From the NCBI GenBank assembly GCA_964464925.1, contig CAYXLI010000005.1:62001-126000 (forward strand): a stretch of 64,000 nt of DNA, given 5' to 3'. This DNA comes from CAYXLI01 sp964464925. Its GTDB lineage: Bacteria; Acidobacteriota; Terriglobia; Bryobacterales; Bryobacteraceae. The translations under genes and the position numbers were made by a program. Positions 51,656 through 59,937 of this stretch are shown in pieces (position 1 is the stretch's first letter; every line of letters begins with the position of its first letter). The notes under the pieces were generated by a model. That model was not told the origin of the DNA, made no database searches, and was given only the letters and a program-made list of their open reading frames with translations.

Positions 51656-52786
51656 CTAAGCCTCGATGTGTCGTAAACTGCTGATTTTGATGCCTTCCCG
51701 GAACGCCAGCCAAAACCCGGCAGGCAGAATTGTTACATATGTAGTAAACCAGAACGCGATCGCCAGACCCGTCGCGGTTCCCAGTGGCAATCCGAAGAAC
51801 TCCGTCAGCACCAGAACCGAGGCTACCTGCGTTCCTCCGCCAACTCCTGGGATTTGCACGATGCTGCCGAATGCCACGAATCCTACAAATGTAAGAGAAT
51901 CGGTCCACCCGAGATGCGAAGTCGCAGACGCGGCCTTGAACATGCACACTTGGCTACCGGCAATCATGATCCATTCCAGCGCAGTGTACAAGACCAGCAG
52001 CATCACGAAGTTATGGCTCTTAGTACTTTCCATACCTGCCGCGAACGCCCGCACCAGTTCCTGGATCTTGTTGAAGTGGCGCTTGGGGAGGAAAGTTAAT
52101 GAGCTCAGGAACCGCTCCTGCATCGCACCAGAGAATTGTCTGGCTGCCAGCAGCACAATCAGGCACCCCGCACAGATGCCCGCGATAATATATCCACCCA
52201 TCCGGAGGACCCACTGGAGCCCTGGGCTGAAGCTGGCCGCCGCACCCTGCAGTTGCGTCAAAGCATACCCGGAGATCAGAAGTACCACCAGCAGGTCATA
52301 GATCCGCTCCAGCAGCCACGCCGCGAGCTGTGAAGAAAACGACACTTTTTCGCGATTCGCGATTAGATAGGGCCGAACCACCTCGCCGGCCCGGCCGAAG
52401 AGAACAATCGCCGCGAATCCGATCACCGTAGCGACCAGGATCCTCCGCAAATTTGGGTGAGGACAGACCGGCCGCATGAGTACCTGCCAGCGTAGGGCTC
52501 TACCCACGTAAGTAAGGGCAATCAGAGCCAGCGCCGCAGTCATCCACCACGGATCCAGAGTTCGAACCGTGACTACAAACTCGTCCCAGTGAAACTGGGC
52601 GCCGCGAACGCGCAGGAACCATGCGATCGCGATAATGGCGACTATAGTTCCGGCGGTTAAGAAGATGAGGTGCCGGCGCTTGGAAGTGCTTGTCTGTTCG
52701 GAAATCAAGAGCCTCCTGATTGGCTGCGGCAAGGTGAAGCTCCCACGGGATCGGAGTAGAATGGAGAGCGAATTGCCAAACAACAC
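51656..52786 (-). CDS. Lysylphosphatidylglycerol synthase transmembrane-domain protein (UPF0104 family)
   Basis: A 376-residue polytopic protein with about eight spans of the LPG_synthase_TM/DUF2079-like family: ALRWQVLMRP, the FGRAGEVVRPYLIA motif near 130-143, AAWLLERIYDLLVVLL and PGVGGGTQVASVLVLTEFFGLP. Only the membrane half is present; no aminoacyl-transfer domain follows, so it is more likely a flippase-like or lipid-interacting protein than MprF. The first 30 residues may be over-long; the first span begins near residue 38. It heads the operon with nrdR. Confidence 0.85.
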   Translation of the reverse strand: MLFGNSLSILLRSRGSFTLPQPIRRLLISEQTSTSKRRHLIFLTAGTIVAIIAIAWFLRVRGAQFHWDEFVVTVRTLDPWWMTAALALIALTYVGRALRWQVLMRPVCPHPNLRRILVATVIGFAAIVLFGRAGEVVRPYLIANREKVSFSSQLAAWLLERIYDLLVVLLISGYALTQLQGAAASFSPGLQWVLRMGGYIIAGICAGCLIVLLAARQFSGAMQERFLSSLTFLPKRHFNKIQELVRAFAAGMESTKSHNFVMLLVLYTALEWIMIAGSQVCMFKAASATSHLGWTDSLTFVGFVAFGSIVQIPGVGGGTQVASVLVLTEFFGLPLGTATGLAIAFWFTTYVTILPAGFWLAFREGIKISSLRHIEA

Positions 52787-52795
52787 ATTTTGAGC

Positions 52796-52822
52796 GAACT
52801 TCTTATGATAAATCCTCGTTCT
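52796..52822 (+). promoter_or_regulatory. Candidate ECF-type promoter for the sigma/anti-sigma operon
   Basis: GAACTT at 52796-52801 and CGTTCT at 52817-52822 are 15 bases apart, resembling ECF (sigma-E-like) GAAC...CGT elements and suggesting autoregulation. A TATAGT at 52824-52829 lies just after, so a sigma-70 promoter is an alternative. Confidence 0.35.
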
Positions 52823-52830
52823 CTATAGTG

Positions 52831-52857
52831 GGTGCGGCACTTAGACAAGTGCCCACC
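52831..52857 (+). repeat. Leader hairpin before the ECF sigma gene
   Basis: GGTG-C-GGCACTT at 52831-52842 pairs with AAGTGCC-CACC at 52847-52857 around AGAC: eleven pairs with one bulged C. It ends 15 bases before the preferred ATG 52873 and could affect ribosome access. Confidence 0.6.
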
Positions 52858-52872
52858 AGATGGACGAGGACG

Positions 52873-53550
52873 ATGGCAACCGCTGCGACAATCCAGGTGA
52901 ATCTTCCAGTCAGCACCAGTGCCGTGAAGGCACGCTGGAATGGTAACTGGGTCGGCAGTGACAGAGCTGCGGAACGGCGCTTGGATCCAGATGCCCAAAT
53001 CGTAGGACGCTGTCTCGTTGGTGAGGAGGCCGCGTGGGAAGAACTCGTAAGAGTCCATACCCGGCGTGTCTATTCGGTCTGCTACCGTTTTACGGGAAAG
53101 GACGGCGAGGCACAGGATCTCACGCAGGAAGTGTTTCTGCGGGTGTTCCGGACACTCAAATCGTTTCGAATCGGTGAGGGCACGTTTGTAGTCTGGCTCA
53201 ACCGGCTCACAAGGAATCTGCTAATCGACCATTACCGGCGGACCCGGCTCGATCGGGCTACCGATTCAATCGAAGAGCAGTTGCCGACGTTGGAGGAGAC
53301 ATCCGCGATTACCGCCCGCACCGACAGTATGCTGGCGGGACGCGAGGCGAGCGAGTTATTGCAGGCAGCGCTGCAGAAGCTGTCGCCCGAACTGAGAGAG
53401 ACCGTGATTCTGAGGGACATCGAAGAGATGGAGTACAGGGAAATTGCCCAAGTACTCAATGTGCCTGAGGGTACCGTCAAATCGCGGCTCAACCGGGGAC
53501 GTGCGGAACTGACGCGGGTGCTGAAAAGGCAGCAGAAGGTGGCAGTATGA
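52873..53550 (+). CDS. ECF-family RNA polymerase sigma factor
   Basis: The start ATG 52873 follows GAGGA and gives 225 residues; the longer frame from GTG 52828 would place the leader hairpin inside the gene. Region 2 is EELVRVHTRRVYSVCYRFTG with DAQDLTQEVF-like core-binding sequence (EAQDLTQEVFLRVF), and region 4 is LSPELRETVILRDIEEMEYREIAQVLNVPEGTVKSRLNRGR. The first 45 residues are an unusual extension. It resembles RpoE/SigW. Its stop overlaps the ATG of the zinc-finger anti-sigma gene, its likely regulator. Confidence 0.92.
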   Translation: MATAATIQVNLPVSTSAVKARWNGNWVGSDRAAERRLDPDAQIVGRCLVGEEAAWEELVRVHTRRVYSVCYRFTGKDGEAQDLTQEVFLRVFRTLKSFRIGEGTFVVWLNRLTRNLLIDHYRRTRLDRATDSIEEQLPTLEETSAITARTDSMLAGREASELLQAALQKLSPELRETVILRDIEEMEYREIAQVLNVPEGTVKSRLNRGRAELTRVLKRQQKVAV

Positions 53551-54143
53551 ACTGCGCGGATTTCGAGATCGTATTGTGCGACTACATGGACGGCACACTC
53601 GAATCCTCGCGCAGGCAGGAATTCGAGAAGCACATGAGCGAATGTGTCACGTGCGCCGAATTTGCGCGCGATGTCATGGGCGCCGTCGCTTTCATCGAAC
53701 GCGTCGAAGAGGTCAAGCCTCCTACGGAGTTGCTTACCCGGATCACTTTTGCGATTCCTTCTTCAAAGACTCCGAAGGAGATGCGGTCGTGGTTCAGCGG
53801 ACCACTGCACGCAATCTTTCAACCGCGATTTGTTATGGGCATGGCGATGACGATTCTGTCTTTCTCCATGCTGGGCCGCTTCGCCGGAATCGAAGTCAGG
53901 CAGTTGAAACCGGCTGACCTCACGCCATCCAAAATCTGGGCCGCTGCCGATGACAAAGTGCATCGCACCTGGCAGCGCGCCGTAAAGTATTACGACAATT
54001 TGAAGCTGGTTTACGAGGTTCAGACCAGGCTGAGCGAGTGGACCGATCAGGAAGAACAACAGCCATCCCAAACGCAGACGGGAAAACAGACGCAGAATAG
54101 CGTCGGCACAAGCAGGCCAACTGAAGGAAGGGGACAGAAATGA
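53547..54143 (+). CDS. Membrane anti-sigma factor with zinc-finger (zf-HC2/ZAS) domain
   Basis: A 198-residue protein. The N-terminal zinc-binding anti-sigma domain has Cys3, His29, Cys33 and Cys36 (HMSECVTC), which holds the ECF sigma factor. One membrane span follows near 94-112 (FVMGMAMTILSFSMLG). The periplasmic or outer part is Gln/Thr-rich toward the end. It should bind the sigma factor encoded just upstream and release it on envelope stress. ATGA overlaps connect it to genes on both sides. Confidence 0.9.
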   Translation: MNCADFEIVLCDYMDGTLESSRRQEFEKHMSECVTCAEFARDVMGAVAFIERVEEVKPPTELLTRITFAIPSSKTPKEMRSWFSGPLHAIFQPRFVMGMAMTILSFSMLGRFAGIEVRQLKPADLTPSKIWAAADDKVHRTWQRAVKYYDNLKLVYEVQTRLSEWTDQEEQQPSQTQTGKQTQNSVGTSRPTEGRGQK

Positions 54144-54823
54144 ATTGCGCCAAACATCCGGATATCGAGGCTACGGCGTATTGCCGCACATGCGGCAAGG
54201 CGCTCTGCCAGGCATGTCAGCGCACAGCGCAGGGGACGATCTTTTGTGAGGAGCACTTTGCTCCTGCCGCTCCGGCGGTGTCCGGAGCTTCCGCGCCATA
54301 CTCTCCGTACACATCGCCCTATACAGCCAAATCCGATCCTGCCGCTTCGCCCGGTCTGGCTTTCCTGCTCGGCCTGATTCCCGGCGTAGGTGCCATCTAC
54401 AACGGGCAGTACGCCAAGGGCCTCGTGCATGTGGTGATCCTGGGCCTGCTGATCAGCATCATAAGCTCGGACGCGGCGGGCAATTTCGCGCCAGTCTTTG
54501 GAATGTTGATCGCCGCCTGGTATCTGTACATGCCCTTTGAGGCTTACCACACGGCGCGGAAACGGCAACTCGGCGAACCGCTCGATGAGTGGTCAAGCGT
54601 TATGCCGATGAAGCGCAGCCCAGGCTTTCCCGTCGGACCAGTCATTCTCATCGTAATCGGCGTATTGTTCCTGCTGAACACGCTGGAAATCGTGCGGCTG
54701 TATCAGATTTTGAGATGGTGGCCGGTATTCCTGATCGCGCTCGGCGCATATATGCTTTACGCTCGCGTGGCCGGCCCGCCTGCGCCTCAGCCGCCGGCAG
54801 AGGAGGCGTCGAATGAACGCTGA
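54140..54823 (+). CDS. B-box zinc-finger membrane protein with LiaI/LiaF-like C-terminus
   Basis: A 227-residue protein. The first 40 residues are a B-box-type zinc finger (Cys3, His6, Cys15, Cys18, Cys23, Cys26, Cys36, His39). Membrane helices follow (about 72-90, 96-110, 115-135), with a GLIPGVGAIYNGQYAKG segment typical of TM2-like domains. From about residue 160 comes a LiaI/LiaF-like pair of spans: GPVILIVIGVLFLLNTLEI then RWWPVFLIALGAYMLY. It is coupled to the anti-sigma gene (ATGA overlap) and overlaps the next gene by 11 bases. Confidence 0.83.
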   Translation: MNCAKHPDIEATAYCRTCGKALCQACQRTAQGTIFCEEHFAPAAPAVSGASAPYSPYTSPYTAKSDPAASPGLAFLLGLIPGVGAIYNGQYAKGLVHVVILGLLISIISSDAAGNFAPVFGMLIAAWYLYMPFEAYHTARKRQLGEPLDEWSSVMPMKRSPGFPVGPVILIVIGVLFLLNTLEIVRLYQILRWWPVFLIALGAYMLYARVAGPPAPQPPAEEASNER

Positions 54824-55085
54824 TCGTTCGCTGGCCTGTGCGATTCGCGGGCCGATTATATTGATCACGATTGGCACTCTGTTCGCCATAGATCACTTCG
54901 GTTCGTATACGTTCGACCGCACGTGGCCCATCATCATCATCGTGATTGGCCTGATGAAACTGCTGGAGCGCGCCTTGCCCGGGCCTGCTTACAATAGCCC
55001 GCCTCCTGTCCAATGGGCAGGAGGGAATGCTGCACCGCCTCCTCCGCCTCCCGCCGGCAATGTGCCCCCTGGAGGTGCTCTATGA
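54813..55085 (+). CDS. Small LiaI/LiaF-like membrane protein with Pro-rich tail
   Basis: A 90-residue protein: two spans with the same module as its neighbours (GPIILITIGTLFAIDHFG, then TWPIIIIVIGLMKLLERA) followed by a Pro/Gly/Ala-rich tail (residues 58-90). It lacks other domains. Its TGA overlaps the ATG of the following gene. Length and module suggest a membrane partner for the LiaF-like proteins on both sides. The exact role is not known. Confidence 0.8.
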   Translation: MNADRSLACAIRGPIILITIGTLFAIDHFGSYTFDRTWPIIIIVIGLMKLLERALPGPAYNSPPPVQWAGGNAAPPPPPPAGNVPPGGAL

Positions 55086-56530
55086 GGAGAGGCTCCGTTA
55101 TCGGGCCGATCATCCTGATCGTGATCGGCGCGGCGTTCCTGCTGAATAACATTCGTCCGGACCTGTCGGTCATCGAAATGTTCGTTACCTACTGGCCGTT
55201 CCTGCTGATCGCTTGGGGCGTCCTGCGGCTGGTTGAGATTTTTTTCTCCGCCATTCGCAGCAGTGCCGTCCCGCAGCGCGGCCTCTCCGGCGGCGAGTGG
55301 TTTCTGGTGATCCTGCTCTGCATCCTGGGCTCCGGCGCTTTCATGGCTAAACGGCATTGGGGGCACTTCGGACCTCCGAATATCCGCATCCGAGGCATCG
55401 AAATGTTTGGCGAACCTTTCGACTACACCATAACGGAACAGAAAGTTGCGTGCGGCAAGACGCCGCGTGTGCTGGTGGAGAACTTTCGCGGCAACGCACG
55501 CATCGTGGGTTCGGATGTCAGCGAAGTTCGCGTCGCAGGGCGCAAGACCGTTCGAGCCTTTAAACAAGCGGAGGCCGATCAGGCGAATGAGGCCACGAAG
55601 GTGGAAGTCGTGAACCAGGGCGACCTGATCATTGTCCGTACGAATACGGATCGGATCGGCGGCGACCGCCGCATCAGCGCGGATCTCGACATCACGGTGC
55701 CTAAGGGCGCAACGATCGAGGGGCGAGGGCGCTTTGGCGACTTCGACGTCTCCGACCTGCATGGCAATGTGGATATTAATAGCGACAATGCAGGCGTCCG
55801 CGTGCAGAACATCGACGGCAATTTCCAGGTGGACCTGCGGCGCAGCGACATTGTGCGAGCCGTAAATGTAAAGGGCAACGTGGAAGTGAAGGGCCGTTCC
55901 AATACGATCGAGTTCGAAAACATTCAGGGGGAAGTGACGATGGCCGGCGCCTACAGCGATCTCCAGTTTCGAAAGATTCCCAAGGGCATTCGCTACGACG
56001 GCGAGCAGACGCAGTTCCGCGTACAGAGCGTTCCGGGCGAGATCCGGCTGGCGCGCGGCTACTGGAACGGCACCGACCTGGTCGGTCCCATCACAGTGCA
56101 TGGACATTCGAAAGACGTACAGATCAATGGCTTCACCCAATCTCTGGAGGTGCAGGTGGATCGCGGCGACATAGAAATCAAGCCGGGCCGTCTGCCACTT
56201 TCAAAGATGGACGTGCGCACGAATAACGGCGACATAGAATTTTCTATCCCGCCCGCGGCGAAATTCGACCTTCGGGCCGAGGTTCAAAAAGGTGAGATCA
56301 ACAACGAGTTTGGCCAGCCTTTGCGGAACGAAAGCTCCGGACGAGGGTCCTCATTGCGTGGCACAGTTGGCGAGGGTCCGGCGATCACTCTCAACAGCGA
56401 TCGTGGCACGATCGTAGTTCGGAAAGGTGGGGTTGGCGAGATCTTCACATCTGCTCCGCCGGTGCCGAGGATTCCACCTGTTCATCCCGCGCCTCCGGCA
56501 GTGGACAAGATTCCTATCGAGCAGAACTGA
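55082..56530 (+). CDS. LiaF-like membrane protein with DUF4097 beta-helix domain
   Basis: Start ATG 55082 (after GGAGG) gives 482 residues; an upstream extension overlaps the previous gene. The N-terminus carries the LiaI/LiaF-like spans (GPIILIVIGAAFLLNNIRP; YWPFLLIAWGVLRLVE) plus one more near 75-92. The rest (about 115-450) is a DUF4097-type right-handed beta-helix with repeats such as GNVDINSDNAGVRVQNIDGNF, GNVEVKGRSNTIEFENIQG and GDIEFSIPPAAKFDL. A Pro-rich tail follows. LiaF-type proteins repress envelope-stress signalling in Firmicutes; here the partner system is ECF sigma. It ends the operon before a terminator. Confidence 0.85.
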   Translation: MRRGSVIGPIILIVIGAAFLLNNIRPDLSVIEMFVTYWPFLLIAWGVLRLVEIFFSAIRSSAVPQRGLSGGEWFLVILLCILGSGAFMAKRHWGHFGPPNIRIRGIEMFGEPFDYTITEQKVACGKTPRVLVENFRGNARIVGSDVSEVRVAGRKTVRAFKQAEADQANEATKVEVVNQGDLIIVRTNTDRIGGDRRISADLDITVPKGATIEGRGRFGDFDVSDLHGNVDINSDNAGVRVQNIDGNFQVDLRRSDIVRAVNVKGNVEVKGRSNTIEFENIQGEVTMAGAYSDLQFRKIPKGIRYDGEQTQFRVQSVPGEIRLARGYWNGTDLVGPITVHGHSKDVQINGFTQSLEVQVDRGDIEIKPGRLPLSKMDVRTNNGDIEFSIPPAAKFDLRAEVQKGEINNEFGQPLRNESSGRGSSLRGTVGEGPAITLNSDRGTIVVRKGGVGEIFTSAPPVPRIPPVHPAPPAVDKIPIEQN

Positions 56531-56533
56531 TGT

Positions 56534-56569
56534 GCAAAGGGGCCCCCACGGATGCGGAGGCCCCTTTGC
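56534..56569. terminator. Bidirectional hairpin between the LiaF-like and RRM genes
   Basis: GCAAAGGGGCC at 56534-56544 and GGCCCCTTTGC at 56559-56569 pair perfectly over 11 bases with a 14-base loop. It lies 3 bases after the LiaF-like stop and 21 bases past the RRM gene stop on the other strand, so it can end both transcripts. No long T run follows. Confidence 0.7.
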
Positions 56570-56590
56570 GTGAAACCGCTTTTACCTTCT

Positions 56591-56896
56591 TTACCAGCGG
56601 GAAGCACCGCGGCCGCCACCGCCTCCGCGGCCGCCACCACCGCCGCCGGCAGGCTTCGGCCTTGCCTCATTAACGTTCATTGCACGCCCGTTCAATTCGG
56701 CTCCGTTCAAGTGGGAAATTGCGGCCTCTGCTTCCTGCGATTCCGTCATCTCCACGAAAGCGAAACCGCGGGATTTGCCGGTGTCGCGATCTTTGACAAT
56801 GTTGACGCGTTCCACGGCCCCGTACGCTGCAAACGCGGCGTACAGGTCGTCTTGCGTAGTGTCGTAGCTGAGATTGCCGACAAAGATGTTCGTCAC
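56591..56896 (-). CDS. RNA-recognition-motif (RRM) protein with Gly/Arg-rich tail
   Basis: A 101-residue protein with one RRM: RNP2 IFVGNLS at 4-10 and RNP1 KSRGFAFVEM at 41-50 with the usual aromatic residues for RNA stacking. A Gly/Arg-rich tail (about 82-101) resembles cyanobacterial and acidobacterial cold-induced Rbp proteins. It binds single-stranded RNA and may act as an RNA chaperone. The gene stands alone on the minus strand; the hairpin at 56534-56569 ends its transcript. Confidence 0.95.
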   Translation of the reverse strand: MTNIFVGNLSYDTTQDDLYAAFAAYGAVERVNIVKDRDTGKSRGFAFVEMTESQEAEAAISHLNGAELNGRAMNVNEARPKPAGGGGGGRGGGGGRGASRW

Positions 56897-57098
56897 AATC
56901 GGATCCTCTTCACATTCATTGGTTTTCGTCTCTGTCAGACAGCACTGGAACTAACTCGCTTCGGGGAAAATCTTCGGGCCGGAGGGCACTCGTGGTTGGA
57001 GCGGATGCGGACAAAGACAGGGTCAGAATAACATCGTTCGTTCGCGATTCATATAGGAATGTCACCGTAGACTACGCTTCGTTTCTTAGCCTACATTT

Positions 57099-57482
57099 TC
57101 ACTTCACCAGCCTGATGAACAAGTCGTCCAACATACGCTGTGGGTCTTCGCACAAGCCGCTGTGAACTGGCGACACTTGGATCACCGTGCTTCGCGGAGA
57201 TACCAGCCAATGGAAGCGTTCCCTCCTGGTGAGCTTCGCGATCGGCCCAGCATCCGCAGAACCTGAGCAGACCTTCGGAATAGCTTCCAGGTGGTGCCTC
57301 ACGTGCTCCACATCGAGGTTCGCCCAGAGCGCGCGCAACCTCGCTTCGTCGACGTACACCTGGGCGCCGAGAAAGTTCTGGCTGAGGCAGAACAAAATAA
57401 CTCCGGCATTGATAAACTCCTCGCGCTCCACTCGGGGCACAACGCGGAGCACCGCGTAATCAAACGAGTTCGGCGCGGCCAC
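57099..57482 (-). CDS. DUF3037 domain protein, partner of the HipA-like kinase
   Basis: A 127-residue soluble protein of the DUF3037 family: YAVLRVVPRVEREEFINAGVILFC near 9-32 and LTRRERFHWLVSPRSTVIQVSPVHSGLC near 83-110 are its signature stretches, with the DLFIRLV end. The biochemical role is unknown. It is translated with the HipA-like gene (23 bases overlap) and the two families are found together repeatedly, so a functional complex or toxin/antitoxin-like relation is possible. It has no DNA-binding motif I recognise. Confidence 0.85.
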   Translation of the reverse strand: MAAPNSFDYAVLRVVPRVEREEFINAGVILFCLSQNFLGAQVYVDEARLRALWANLDVEHVRHHLEAIPKVCSGSADAGPIAKLTRRERFHWLVSPRSTVIQVSPVHSGLCEDPQRMLDDLFIRLVK

Positions 57483-58242
57483 GTTGAGCCTCCTCGACGA
57501 ATGTGCGTGCAGCCTTCAGCCGCTCCAGGAAGTAGGAAACATACGCGGCGCGCTTTTCTGCCGGCGTTGTTATGCCTGGCTCCGGCAGCAGCCACGCATC
57601 CGGGACAGCATCCAAAATGCGTTCAAGCACGTCCTGATTGAGCTTGGATCGCATGCTCTCGTCCGCCGCTTCGAGGCGCGTAGCCCACCGCAGCAAAATG
57701 TGATCGCGAATTGGACGAAACGGAGAATGCGCCATCTGCTCTATGTTCTGCCAATTGTGATGAAAGTAGAGAGCCGCGCCGTGATCAATGAAATACATCT
57801 GCCGGTGCCAGCAAAGGATATTTGCGTTCCGCGCCGTGCGATCTACGTTGCTCACGAATGCATCAAACCAGACAGCCCTCGATGCAACCTCCGGATCCGG
57901 CTCATCGCCAGCGGCGATATCAAACGTGACCGAGCCCGGAAGAAAATCGACCGCAAGGTTCAGGCCCACGCTCGCTTTCAACAGATCAAATATTTCCGGG
58001 TCGGGCTCATTGCGCCCCAACACCTCGTCTACTTCGGCAAACACGAGTTCCGGGATGCGGATCCCCAGAACCCGGCCAATCTCTCCCGCAACTAGTTCCG
58101 CAACCAGCGCCAGTGGGCCCTGCCCCGCCCCTCGGAATTTCAAAACGTAAAGACCGAGGTCATCCGCCTCGATAAGAGCTGGCAACGAGCCGCCCTCCCG
58201 CAGCGGCGTGACATACCGGGTCGCCCGAATCGTACGCAGCAT
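57460..58242 (-). CDS. HipA-like kinase-fold protein
   Basis: A 260-residue protein with HipA C-terminal-like kinase motifs: VLKFRGAGQGPLALVAELVAGEIGRVLGI in the N-lobe, then FDAFVSNVDRTARNANILCW (the catalytic N-x-D-R...N-x-N segment) near 126-145 and MYFIDHGAALYFHH for the metal-binding Asp. It lacks the HipA N-terminal domain (about 440 residues in E. coli HipA). No HipB helix-turn-helix gene is adjacent; DUF3037 takes that place. It could be a Ser/Thr kinase of other targets. Confidence 0.83.
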   Translation of the reverse strand: MLRTIRATRYVTPLREGGSLPALIEADDLGLYVLKFRGAGQGPLALVAELVAGEIGRVLGIRIPELVFAEVDEVLGRNEPDPEIFDLLKASVGLNLAVDFLPGSVTFDIAAGDEPDPEVASRAVWFDAFVSNVDRTARNANILCWHRQMYFIDHGAALYFHHNWQNIEQMAHSPFRPIRDHILLRWATRLEAADESMRSKLNQDVLERILDAVPDAWLLPEPGITTPAEKRAAYVSYFLERLKAARTFVEEAQRGRAELV

Positions 58243-58296
58243 GATGCAAGTGTAACGGGTGAACTAAAGCCAGAACGCTGATATCCTGAGGGCCGG

Positions 58297-59937
58297 ATGA
58301 CCCAACGCCGAGTTCTCGTCATTGGAATGCGCACGATGTTCGTCTGTGCGCTGGCCGCCTCCGCCCAGTTGAATCGCGACGCCGCACTCGTCGTCCGTAT
58401 AATTGACGCGGGCACCGGCAAGCCCACTCCCGTGCGCGTTCGTCTGCAGGATTCGAAGGGTGTGCGCCCGCAGGTCCGCGGGGCTGTTCCCGTTTCCGAA
58501 TCTGCCATCCCGATTCCCAAGCAAGCCATCGGCGTCCTCTGGGGGCAGCAGGACCGCGCGGACGGCTATGCGATCCAGCCTGATGGTTCCTTCATCGTGG
58601 ACGGAGCTTTCGATGTGCGGCTGCCCGCCGGCACCTATACTCTAACGATCAGCAAAGGTAACGAATACACACCGCAAACCCATACTCTCGAACTCAAGCC
58701 CGGAGCACGGCTGTCGAAGGATTTCAAACTCGACCGCTGGATCAATATGCCCGCGCGCGGTTGGTATTCCTCAGACGACCACATCCATCTCCAACGCTCG
58801 CCACGCGACGACGCTTCGATTCTGCGCTGGATTGCCGCGGAGGACGTGCAGGTTGGGAACATTCTCGAAATGGGCGATTTTTGGGCGACCTACTTTACCC
58901 AATACGCCTTCGGTGAAAAAGGCCGCTACCAGGAAGGCGCGAACATTCTATCGCCGGGCCAGGAGGAGCCGCGCACGCCCGAAGTAGGGCATACGATATC
59001 GCTCGGGGCAGGCGCCATCGTACGCAGCACGCGCAACTACTATTCCTACGACCGAACCTTCGACCGGGTGCACGAGCTCGGCGGTCTCACCGGCTTCGCA
59101 CACCAGGGTTTCAGCTTCCACGGATATCGCGGCATGGTGCTGAACGTTCTCCGCAACAAGGTCGACTTCCTCGAACTCGCGCAGTTCTGCGTACCCGAAG
59201 GGCCGCTGCCGACTACCTACTACTACCAGTTTCTTGATATGGGCTTTCGACTCACCGCACTCGCGGGATCCGATTTCCCTTGGTGCGGACGCGGCCCTCG
59301 CTACGGCCTGCCAAAGGATTGCGACCGCAACGAATGCGCCCAAATCGGCAATGCGCGCTTCTACACCTATGCGGGCAAGGATCTGACGTTTGCATCCTGG
59401 TTGAGCGGCTTGAAAGCCTCACACACGTTCGTCACCACCGGCCCGATCGTGCAACTGAAGGTCAACGATCGCATCCCCGGCGATACGCTCGACGTTCCTC
59501 CGGGAACCAAGCTTCACATCACCGCGGAGGCTTTCGCACCGGCACTCAACAATCTCGAAATTGTCGTCCACGGCAAAGTGATGAAGAGCACGACCGGACA
59601 GAACGCCTCAAAGCTCACGGCAGAACTGGACCTCACAGCGGACAAGGGCCTCTGGATTGCCGCCCGCTGTGATGGGGGCAGGACGCAAGTCGCCCACACC
59701 ACTCCGGTCTACGTGACAGTCAACGGCGGCAGCTTCTACAATCCGGAAACGTACGCCAACAACCTCAAGCTCTCGGAAAGTTACCTCCGCGAAATTGAGC
59801 AGGAACTGTCGCAACCCGGCAATCAGCTCGACAGCCAGGCATCGCGACACAAGCCGGAACTCGAGCGTCAAATCGCCGAGGCGCGCGCCGCGCTGAACAG
59901 GCTGGCTACAGCGCCGCCGGCTGCAAAACAGCCCTAG
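58297..59937 (+). CDS. Exported CehA/McbA-type PHP-domain metallohydrolase
   Basis: A 546-residue protein. A leader (best starting at Met11 or Met14: MFVCALAASAQ) precedes a carboxypeptidase-regulatory-like fold (about 28-150: VVRIIDAGTGKPTPVRVRL...LPAGTYTLTISKG). The PHP-like hydrolase part starts with SSDDHIHLQRSP (Asp161, His162, His164 as metal ligands) and has GFAHQGFSFH and LAGSDFPWCGRGPRY. Relatives hydrolyse phosphodiesters or carbamates; the substrate here is unknown. Its last 32 bases overlap the convergent decarboxylase gene. Confidence 0.82.
   Translation: MTQRRVLVIGMRTMFVCALAASAQLNRDAALVVRIIDAGTGKPTPVRVRLQDSKGVRPQVRGAVPVSESAIPIPKQAIGVLWGQQDRADGYAIQPDGSFIVDGAFDVRLPAGTYTLTISKGNEYTPQTHTLELKPGARLSKDFKLDRWINMPARGWYSSDDHIHLQRSPRDDASILRWIAAEDVQVGNILEMGDFWATYFTQYAFGEKGRYQEGANILSPGQEEPRTPEVGHTISLGAGAIVRSTRNYYSYDRTFDRVHELGGLTGFAHQGFSFHGYRGMVLNVLRNKVDFLELAQFCVPEGPLPTTYYYQFLDMGFRLTALAGSDFPWCGRGPRYGLPKDCDRNECAQIGNARFYTYAGKDLTFASWLSGLKASHTFVTTGPIVQLKVNDRIPGDTLDVPPGTKLHITAEAFAPALNNLEIVVHGKVMKSTTGQNASKLTAELDLTADKGLWIAARCDGGRTQVAHTTPVYVTVNGGSFYNPETYANNLKLSESYLREIEQELSQPGNQLDSQASRHKPELERQIAEARAALNRLATAPPAAKQP

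Noticed and set aside
54989..56140. A 383-codon open frame on the minus strand
   Set aside because: It lies wholly opposite the DUF4097/LiaF-like gene, has a His/Ala/Asp-rich composition typical of antisense shadows, and has no domain signature.
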